A DNA stretch of 6,304 bases from Acidobacteriota bacterium (lineage in GTDB: Bacteria; Acidobacteriota; Blastocatellia; Pyrinomonadales; Pyrinomonadaceae). The position numbers and the translations under genes were made by a program. How positions within the stretch are numbered: position 1 is the first letter of the stretch; every line of letters starts with the position of its first letter. The stretch is from the NCBI GenBank assembly GCA_013140875.1, contig JABFSB010000348.1, positions 1 through 6,304 of the forward strand. The letters run 5' to 3'. Positions 1 to 4,749 of the stretch are shown here, in pieces. The notes under the pieces were generated by a model, which worked only from the letters and a program-made list of their open reading frames with translations, ran no database searches and was not told where the DNA came from.

Positions 1-1733
1 TGACGCAAGACCAGGTGTCCGACGCCTACGACTACCTCGGCGTGTTCGCCAACGTGCAAGCGACCGGCGTGCCCTCGAGTGGCGACTGCGACGGCGGCGG
101 CGGCAGCGCGCTCTACGACAACGTCATCCAGATTTGGACTCTGGAGTGATCTGAAATTTGTTACGTTGTAAAGGACGAACATCTTCGCGTCGGCGGCCAA
201 TTTTGCTTTTGTTCTGTAGAATGCAGCGTCTTGAACATTGTCCAGAATAAACGACGGACGCTCGTCGGTTTTGTCGAAAGAGACTTCCACGTTGTCGAAC
301 GTTATGCCGCGGGAGTGGCGGACGTAAAATCCGTATGCCGGCATGACGCCGAACATGCTTGGTTCGGGATAATTTTTTTCGTTCTCGGGCACCTCGCGGG
401 CTGCGTCGGATTTCGTTCCGCCCCCTTTATAGTGGATGCGAATGTTGCTAAGCCGCACGTCCTCGATCGGGCTTTCAGCGACACCGGAGATGATCGACGC
501 GTAGTGATGATCGGCGTCCGAGACGACAACATTGTCGATTATAATTCTACGGATTTTTGCGACCGGCGTGCCTTCGGGCGCGCGTTGGCGTTTGCCGAGG
601 CGGATGAAAATCGGAGCGGTCGTGATGTCGCGCATGGTGATATTTGTGATCGAAATATCTTCGATGTATCCGCCGTCGACCGTTTCGATCGCCAGGCCGC
701 GGCAGTGCACGAAATTAATGTTCGATATCGCGATGTTCCTGACTCCACCGTTGGATTCGGTCCCGAATTTTATGCGTCCGGTAACGCGGTCCTTGTCCGG
801 TGCGACCTCCTGCGTCGTCTTGAACGTGCCGTCGAGAAACGTTCCGAGATCGAAGCCCGACACCTGCGAATTAGTAATAGTTACATTCTCGGTCGCCCGC
901 GCAAATCCGAGCGCGTAGCTGCTCTTCAAAACAATCGCGTCGTCGTTCGGCGTGTTGACATAAGAGTTGGAAATGCGAACGTTGCGGCACGCATCGATGT
1001 CGAAGCCGTCGCGGTTGGTGTCTACGCGAAGATTATCTATCGTAAGATTATCGACCCCAGTTGCAAGCAAAGCGAAATGGCCGCCCTGAAATATCGTGAA
1101 GTCTTTTAAAGTAATGTTCCGCGAGAGCTTAAGGGCAATTGCCTTTGTTCCGAGACCGTTCATTTCCGTGATCGGCGACATCTCTCCGAGAGGTGAAACG
1201 TTGTTCGCCATGCTGACCGGAGTTTCACCCGCTGTTCGCGGGCGACGAGGTCCCGGGCTGCGTTTTGAAAGTCCCTTGCCGTCGATCTTTCCCTGACCGA
1301 CGATCGCAAAATTTTCGATGCCGATTCCCCACATCAACGAATTCTGCCAATGCGAATGGCCGAAATCCTGATACACGTCCCACTCGTTCGGTTCGGGCAG
1401 ATCGTACATTCCCTTGTGTTCGGCCGGGTCGGCGGCGAGGATCGTGGCGCCGTTATCGAGATAAATCGTGATGTTGCTTTTCAGGCGGATCGAAAAACTG
1501 AGATAAGTGCCGGCCGGAAAATATACTGTGCCGCCGCCGGCCTTTGCCGTGGTTTCGATAACACGGTTGATCGCCGCCGTGTCGAGCGTTTTGCCATCGC
1601 CTTTTGCACCGAAATCGCGCACGTTGCGGAAGACAGTCGCACGTCGCGCCTGAGCGTCAGTACGATCAGCCGATGCGAAAAACGAGCCGGCACCGACCAT
1701 CAGCAAGAGTAAAAGAATGAAGTTTTTTTTCAT
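1..1733 (-). CDS. Secreted GH28 family glycoside hydrolase (pectin-type), 3' end open at window edge
   Basis: The frame starts at ATG 1733 and runs 577 codons to the left edge without a stop. Residues 1-22 form a signal peptide (MKKNF, a leucine run, then an ASA cleavage site), so the enzyme is exported. FGAKGDG at 41-47 is the usual N-terminal motif of pectate-lyase-like beta-helix proteins. The middle has GH28 signatures: NRDGFDID at 240-247 (in place of the NTD motif), NDDAIVLKSS at 263-272 with the acidic pair D264/D265, and KFGTESNGG at 322-330. The classical GHG histidine and RIK arginine/lysine are absent: T318 and the segment GLAIETVDGG at 346-355 occupy those places. I recall this pattern from a bacterial GH28 subfamily. 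The fold should hydrolyse glycosidic bonds of galacturonan or rhamnogalacturonan, but the exact substrate is inferred. True homology seems to end near residues 535-542 (LQSPNLDDVVVERA). What follows is probably not part of the protein. It lies 139 nt downstream of another GH28 gene on the same strand, probably in one operon. No clear Shine-Dalgarno is seen. Confidence 0.85.
   Translation of the reverse strand, partial: MKKNFILLLLLMVGAGSFFASADRTDAQARRATVFRNVRDFGAKGDGKTLDTAAINRVIETTAKAGGGTVYFPAGTYLSFSIRLKSNITIYLDNGATILAADPAEHKGMYDLPEPNEWDVYQDFGHSHWQNSLMWGIGIENFAIVGQGKIDGKGLSKRSPGPRRPRTAGETPVSMANNVSPLGEMSPITEMNGLGTKAIALKLSRNITLKDFTIFQGGHFALLATGVDNLTIDNLRVDTNRDGFDIDACRNVRISNSYVNTPNDDAIVLKSSYALGFARATENVTITNSQVSGFDLGTFLDGTFKTTQEVAPDKDRVTGRIKFGTESNGGVRNIAISNINFVHCRGLAIETVDGGYIEDISITNITMRDITTAPIFIRLGKRQRAPEGTPVAKIRRIIIDNVVVSDADHHYASIISGVAESPIEDVRLSNIRIHYKGGGTKSDAAREVPENEKNYPEPSMFGVMPAYGFYVRHSRGITFDNVEVSFDKTDERPSFILDNVQDAAFYRTKAKLAADAKMFVLYNVTNFRSLQSPNLDDVVVERAAAAAVAVATRGHAGRLHVGEHAEVVVGVGHLVLR
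3..149 (+). CDS. 3' end of an unidentified high-GC gene (partial)
   Basis: This frame is open from the left edge to a TGA at 147-149 and gives 48 residues ending in SALYDNVIQIWTLE. I do not recognise the protein. The segment holds a short run of four GGC glycine codons and has about 65% GC. About 43 of 49 codons end in G or C, the wobble pattern of a real gene from a high-GC genome and unlike the rest of the window. The same bases read in the minus direction give a low-complexity stretch rich in Ala, Val and Gly, typical of an antisense shadow. The fragment lies head-to-head over the 3' end of the GH28 gene. It is either a convergent neighbour or foreign sequence joined here. Coding on the plus strand is an inference from codon bias only. 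Confidence 0.45.
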   Translation, partial: TQDQVSDAYDYLGVFANVQATGVPSSGDCDGGGGSALYDNVIQIWTLE

Positions 1734-1762
1734 TGCCGTTCGAAAACTGAAAACGTCAATCA

Positions 1763-1777
1763 CGAAAATTGTTTTCG
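1763..1777. repeat. Perfect short inverted repeat upstream of the second GH28 gene
   Basis: CGAAAA, a TTG loop and TTTTCG form a 6-bp perfect stem in the minus-strand leader, about 30 nt before the ATG at 1733. It could be an RNA hairpin in the operon transcript or a small operator. It lacks the GC-rich stem expected of an intrinsic terminator. Confidence 0.5.
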
Positions 1778-1783
1778 GATGAC

Positions 1784-1817
1784 CAATTCACAATTAGACA
1801 ATTTACAATTGACAATT
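1784..1817. repeat. Phased CAATT short tandem repeat (5 copies)
   Basis: CAATT begins at 1784, 1791, 1799, 1806 and 1813, so five copies occur with a 7-8 nt period and 2-3 nt variable linkers. On the minus strand this reads AATTG repeated. It is strongly AT-rich against a GC-richer background. Similar AATTG-rich intergenic strings occur in many bacterial genomes as non-coding repeats; that comparison is from memory. Function unknown. Confidence 0.7.
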
Positions 1818-1872
1818 ACTTGAAGTCCTTTACGCATCAAACCCTTTCGGGTCGGCAATAACGAACCTCTGG

Positions 1873-3306
1873 CTATTTTTTGACCACGATGGGAGTTTCA
1901 ACATTTTTGCTGTTGGCGATCTTTACGTTCTCGCCCGCGTCCGTAGAGATTCTCACGTTTTTCATCATCCAGTTTTCGGCAAACTCGATCGTACCGGCTT
2001 CTCTTCCCTGAGCGGTGATGTTTGCAAATGTCACGTTTTGGATCGTCTTGTCCGCCAGTCCGGCGGCGGTAAAAATGCGGTTTGCACCGACGACTTCGAC
2101 ATTTTCTATCCTGATATTTCGGAACTGGCAATATCCTCGCTCAATCGGCATCACGGGCGTGTTCATCACGATCCAATACGCAGGAATATCTTTCATTCCT
2201 TCAGGAATTGTTGCGTAGCTGTAGCTCGGGTTCCAGTTGAGAGTGAAGGTGAAGGGGAGCGGCACGCTCTCCATTTTCAGACCGCGTATAATCACGTCTT
2301 CGACAAAGCCGCCACGTGTTTTGGCGGATTTGAAACGGACGCCTTCTTTTGTGCCGATCGCTCGATTGTTCAGGGCAACGACATGGCGAATGCCGCCGGA
2401 GGTTTCACTGCCAAAGGAAATCACGCCTCCGCCGCGTCGGACAAGATTGTCCCGAATGAACACGTACTCTGTCGGGCGGTTGACCCGAAGGCCGTCGAAG
2501 TCGCGTCCCGCCTTTAGACAAATATCGTCGTCGTTGTTATCGATATCGCAATTCTGGATCAGGAGGTTGCTGGACGAATCGATATCGACGCCGTCCGTGC
2601 TCGGCCCGGCGTTGTCGCTGATCTTAACGCCATCCACAGTAACGTGATCGGAGTAAAGCACTTGTACCGTCCAAAAGCCGCTCCGTTTCAGACTGACGTT
2701 TTCGATCGTCACATCGGACGACCGCGAGACGACCATCAGCCGCACGCGTTCGGCGTCGTAATCCGAAGCCCACCGCAGTCCTTTCGGCTCGTACTCGCGC
2801 CGCAACGCCCAATATTTGTCCCACCATTTCTGGCCGCGTCCATCTATCGTTCCTCCGCCCGAGATCTTGACGTTTGTCGCACCGTTCACATTTATCAACG
2901 CTGCGGGCCATGGCATCTCGATCCCGGCAACGCGGGTCGGAAGACGCGGATACATCGATTCATCCTGGCTGCCGAGAAGTGTCACGCCGTCGTCGATCCG
3001 CAAATGAACGTTGCTCTTGATAAAAAGGGCACCCGTCACATATTCACCCTTTTCGAACGAAACTGTGCCGCCGCCTTTTGCGCATTTGTCGATGGCCTTT
3101 TGAATAGATCCGGTCGCGTCGGACACACCATCGTTTTTTGCCCCAAACGCGTTCGCCGAACAGGTCTTTGCTTTTTTCGGCTGGCTGCGTGCGCCGATTT
3201 TTTTGGTCCACGCCGGCAGAGTTTTGTCCGTCGATTGTGCCTTCGGCTGCGCTGACGAAATTGCGGCTAGGCACAAACTTAACACTGTCAGGCAAATTAG
3301 CTTCAT
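1873..3306 (-). CDS. Secreted GH28 polygalacturonase-like glycoside hydrolase
   Basis: The protein is 477 residues from ATG 3306 to TAG at 1873-1875, normal for bacterial GH28. I chose this start over an in-frame ATG at 3345 because it gives a standard signal peptide (MKLICLTVLSLCLAAISSA before QPKAQ). Neither start has a good ribosome binding site. FGAKNDGVSD is at about 54-63. GH28 motifs follow: STDGVDID at 236-243 with D238 for the NTD aspartate, NNDDDICLKAG at 257-267 with D259/D260 as the expected acid pair, FGSETSGG at 298-305, and VRFKS at 323-327 with R324 and K326 matching the RIK motif. The family histidine of GHG is replaced by glycine (about G293). The expected role is hydrolysis of alpha-1,4-galacturonan or a related pectin backbone in the periplasm or outside the cell. 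It is the first gene of the leftward unit, transcribed divergently from the sugar transporter. Confidence 0.9.
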   Translation of the reverse strand: MKLICLTVLSLCLAAISSAQPKAQSTDKTLPAWTKKIGARSQPKKAKTCSANAFGAKNDGVSDATGSIQKAIDKCAKGGGTVSFEKGEYVTGALFIKSNVHLRIDDGVTLLGSQDESMYPRLPTRVAGIEMPWPAALINVNGATNVKISGGGTIDGRGQKWWDKYWALRREYEPKGLRWASDYDAERVRLMVVSRSSDVTIENVSLKRSGFWTVQVLYSDHVTVDGVKISDNAGPSTDGVDIDSSSNLLIQNCDIDNNDDDICLKAGRDFDGLRVNRPTEYVFIRDNLVRRGGGVISFGSETSGGIRHVVALNNRAIGTKEGVRFKSAKTRGGFVEDVIIRGLKMESVPLPFTFTLNWNPSYSYATIPEGMKDIPAYWIVMNTPVMPIERGYCQFRNIRIENVEVVGANRIFTAAGLADKTIQNVTFANITAQGREAGTIEFAENWMMKNVRISTDAGENVKIANSKNVETPIVVKK

Positions 3307-3374
3307 GATGAGGGGCCGCGGGTGTACGCCGCTCTGTGCAAACATTAAGAGGTTTGTACTCGGGTTTGATTAAA

Positions 3375-3387
3375 TTGGTAAAACCAA
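3375..3387. promoter_or_regulatory. Candidate GntR/FadR-type operator (TTGGT-AAA-ACCAA)
   Basis: A perfect 5-bp inverted repeat with a 3-nt centre matches the TGGT-NNN-ACCA form bound by FadR-subfamily GntR repressors. The known uronate regulators UxuR and ExuR of enterobacteria bind closely similar TTGGT/ACCAA palindromes, though with a shorter centre. It lies 69 nt upstream of the chosen GH28 start at 3306, where a repressor could control the pectin-enzyme unit. No regulator gene lies in the window, so this is a motif-based inference. Confidence 0.5.
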
Positions 3388-3431
3388 ATAATGCGACTCT
3401 AACACAATGTTGGCCGAAGTGGAAAGGCTGT

Positions 3432-3443
3432 TTAACCGATTAA
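3432..3443. promoter_or_regulatory. Candidate LacI-family operator (TTAACCGATTAA)
   Basis: The site is a near-perfect palindrome, TTAA-CCGA-TTAA, with the central AANCGNTT pattern typical of LacI-family operators. It sits 41 nt upstream of the proposed -35 box of the transporter promoter, in the middle of the divergent region. LacI-type repressors commonly control sugar ABC transporter operons. The binding protein is not encoded here. Confidence 0.4.
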
Positions 3444-3483
3444 CTGCTCGCATTATCGCGTTTTCTGCCCTTTGCCTGACCGC

Positions 3484-3512
3484 TTGCTGAAAAGGTCCGT
3501 TATGCGTATATT
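3484..3512 (+). promoter_or_regulatory. Candidate sigma70 promoter for the sugar transporter operon
   Basis: TTGCTG at 3484-3489 and TATATT at 3507-3512 are separated by exactly 17 nt. The -10 matches consensus in 5 of 6 bases and the -35 in 3 of 6. Transcription would start near 3519 and leave a leader of about 105 nt before the binding-protein gene. The match is plausible but weak in the -35. Confidence 0.4.
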
Positions 3513-3537
3513 CATACTACTGACCCACTTTCGACCT

Positions 3538-3555
3538 GTTCTAGAACGTAACGTT
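3538..3555. repeat. Adjacent short palindromes in the transporter leader
   Basis: GTTCTAGAAC at 3538-3547 is a perfect 10-bp palindrome. AACGT-A-ACGTT at 3545-3555 is a second perfect inverted repeat that overlaps it. Both lie just downstream of the predicted start of transcription, a usual place for a repressor site. The palindromes are visible directly; a regulatory role is a guess. Confidence 0.4.
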
Positions 3556-3578
3556 TTCTAATTATTCCGTCTAATGCG

Positions 3579-3598
3579 GCCGCGCGTTATCACGCGGC
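3579..3598 (+). promoter_or_regulatory. GC-rich hairpin in the 5' leader of the binding-protein gene
   Basis: GCCGCG at 3579-3584 pairs with CGCGGC at 3593-3598 across an 8-nt loop. It lies 12 nt upstream of the Shine-Dalgarno. There is no T-run after it, so it is not an intrinsic terminator. It may stabilise the mRNA 5' end. Confidence 0.4.
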
Positions 3599-3610
3599 TA
3601 ACCGGCCTCA

Positions 3611-3615
3611 AGGAG
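3611..3615 (+). promoter_or_regulatory. Shine-Dalgarno of the binding-protein gene
   Basis: AGGAG, within AAGGAGAGAG, lies 8 nt before the ATG at 3624. It is the only strong ribosome binding site in the window and fixes the start of the binding-protein gene. The other genes lack one, which suggests this protein is translated at a higher level. Confidence 0.75.
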
Positions 3616-3623
3616 AGAGACTT

Positions 3624-4649
3624 ATGAAACCTTTTTTGTGCGCAGCTATCTTTCTATATGCATTGATCGGATGCTCCTGCGGCCCCTCCGCTAATGCACC
3701 TAACTCGGCCGGAAATTCGGCTGGGGTTTCCGCCGGCAATTCAAATGGTAATTCCGCTCCAGCAACCGGCAATCTTAGACTTGCATTTGTGACAAACAAC
3801 GCGTCAGATTATTGGACTATCGCGCGTAAGGGCGTTGAGAAGGCCGACGGCGAACTTGCCGACGTTTCGGTCGAATTCAAACTTCCCGGCGAAGGCACAG
3901 CAGCTGAACAGAAACGGATCATCGACGATCTTATCTCGACCGGCATTCAGGGCATCGCGATCAGCCCGGTCGATCCGGACAACCAGACGCAGCTTATTAA
4001 CGACACAGCGAAAAAAGCTCTGGTCATAACTCAGGATTCCGACGCGCCGAACAGCGACCGTTCGCTCTATATCGGAACGGACAACGTCGCCGCCGGTCGA
4101 CAGGCCGGAGAACTGGTCAAAGAAGCGTTGCCGAACGGAGGCAAGATAATGGTTTTTGTCGGCAAAAGCGATGCGCGAAATGCGGCCGAACGATATCAGG
4201 GACTGAAAGAAGCGCTTCAAGGATCAAAGGTCGAGATCATCGACATTCGCACTGACGACACGGATCGTGCCCGTGCAAAAACGAACGCTGCCGACACACT
4301 TGTGAAATATTCGGATGTTGCGGCGCTTGTCGGGCTGTGGAGCTACAACGGTCCGGCCATCTTGAATGCAGTTAAAGACGCGAATAAGGTCGGCCAGGTG
4401 AAGATCATCTGCTTTGACGAAGAGGACGAAACGCTTGCCGGTGTGAAAGAAGGCGCAATCTTTGCCACGGTCGTTCAGCAGCCGTTCGAATTCGGATATC
4501 AATCGGTAAAACTAATGGCCCAGATCCTAAAAGGCGACAAATCGGCCATTCCCGCAAACAAGCAGATCAACGTGCCGACGCTTGTGATCAAACAGAATTC
4601 GGTAGAAGAATTCACGCGGAAGATCAATCAGCTTCGCGGAAGAAGCTAA
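3624..4649 (+). CDS. Sugar ABC transporter substrate-binding lipoprotein (RbsB-like)
   Basis: This 341-residue protein captures a sugar in the periplasm and delivers it to an ABC permease. Residues 1-16 are a lipoprotein signal peptide with lipobox L14-I15-G16 before Cys17, so the protein is membrane-anchored by lipid. Residues 21-50 are a flexible Asn/Ser/Ala/Gly linker with repeated NSAG-type units. A periplasmic-binding-protein type 1 fold of the ribose/galactose family (Peripla_BP_4 type) follows from LRLAFVTNN at 51-59. Recognisable family segments are IAISPVDPDN at 111-120, QDSDAP at 137-142, YIGTDNVAAGRQAG at 149-162, CFDEEDETLAGVKEG at 263-277 and VVQQPFEFGYQS at 283-294. The ATPase of the same system follows 100 nt downstream. 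The ligand cannot be assigned from sequence; the neighbouring pectin enzymes suggest a pectin-derived sugar such as rhamnose, arabinose, galactose or a uronate. Confidence 0.9.
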   Translation: MKPFLCAAIFLYALIGCSCGPSANAPNSAGNSAGVSAGNSNGNSAPATGNLRLAFVTNNASDYWTIARKGVEKADGELADVSVEFKLPGEGTAAEQKRIIDDLISTGIQGIAISPVDPDNQTQLINDTAKKALVITQDSDAPNSDRSLYIGTDNVAAGRQAGELVKEALPNGGKIMVFVGKSDARNAAERYQGLKEALQGSKVEIIDIRTDDTDRARAKTNAADTLVKYSDVAALVGLWSYNGPAILNAVKDANKVGQVKIICFDEEDETLAGVKEGAIFATVVQQPFEFGYQSVKLMAQILKGDKSAIPANKQINVPTLVIKQNSVEEFTRKINQLRGRS

Positions 4650-4749
4650 GATCGTCGTCCACAGATGCACACAGATAAACACTGATGAAGAGAATGAACC
4701 AGACCACTTATCTGTGTTCATCTGTGTGCATCTGTGGTTAATTTGGCTT
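4650..4749 (+). other. Intercistronic region between binding protein and ATPase
   Basis: This 100-nt gap is filled mostly by a long inverted repeat. No Shine-Dalgarno is visible before the ATPase ATG at 4750 (the upstream bases read TTAATTTGGCTT). Cotranscription of the two genes is expected from their joint function, with the repeat placed as a potential RNA hairpin between them. Confidence 0.6.
4659..4737. repeat. Long 10-nt-phased inverted repeat (CACAGAT/ATCTGTG)
   Basis: The left arm 4659-4686 and right arm 4710-4737 are 28 nt each and complementary except for 2 mismatches, with a 23-nt loop. Each arm is made of three 7-mers spaced exactly 10 nt apart: CACAGAT at 4660 and 4670, CACTGAT at 4680, and ATCTGTG at 4710, 4720 and 4730. 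Its translations contain the strings ICVHLW and NHRCTQMNTD, which I recall as artefactual ORF ends in many genomes, so this appears to be a widespread non-coding intergenic repeat. As RNA it would form a very stable stem between the two transporter genes. Confidence 0.85.

Larger units (their letters stand above)
1734..1872. other. Spacer between the two GH28 genes
   Basis: This 139-nt gap between the two codirectional GH28 genes has no convincing ORF. It holds the phased CAATT repeat (1784-1817), a perfect 6-bp inverted repeat with a 3-nt loop at 1763-1777 (CGAAAA TTG TTTTCG), and a small ACCC/GGGT hairpin at 1841-1852. The 1763-1777 hairpin lies about 30 nt upstream of the downstream gene's ATG. 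I see no convincing promoter or intrinsic terminator, so readthrough from the upstream gene is the simplest reading. Confidence 0.6.
3307..3623. promoter_or_regulatory. Divergent control region between GH28 genes and sugar transporter
   Basis: This 317-nt non-coding region separates two oppositely transcribed units and must drive both. From left to right it contains the untranslated leader of the GH28 gene, a 13-bp TTGGT/ACCAA palindrome, a 12-bp LacI-like palindrome, a sigma70-like promoter toward the transporter, two short palindromes, a GC hairpin and a Shine-Dalgarno. I found no convincing -35/-10 pair for the leftward unit. Confidence 0.75.

Noticed and set aside
92..104. GGC microsatellite as a functional repeat
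   Set aside because: Four GGC units encode glycine in the plus frame of a high-GC gene and need no separate explanation.
231..1109. Plus-strand 292-residue ORF
   Set aside because: It is the antisense shadow of the minus-strand GH28 gene. The minus frame has a signal peptide and family motifs across the same bases, while the plus product has no recognisable domain.
1784..1817. CRISPR-like array at the CAATT repeats
   Set aside because: The units are 5 nt with 2-3 nt linkers, far too short for CRISPR repeats and spacers, and no cas gene is present.
3307..3345. N-terminal extension of the GH28 gene to the ATG at 3345
   Set aside because: It would place 13 residues before a complete signal peptide, and no ribosome binding site supports it. 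The start at 3306 is preferred, though not proven.
4630..4647. AGCTTC/GAAGCT hairpin at the end of the binding-protein gene as a terminator
   Set aside because: The stem is only 6 bp, overlaps the stop codon and is not followed by a T-run.
4714..4749. N-terminal extension of the ABC ATPase to the ATG at 4714
   Set aside because: The extra residues (MFICVHLWLIWL) are translated from the right arm of the inverted repeat and are not part of the RbsA family start.
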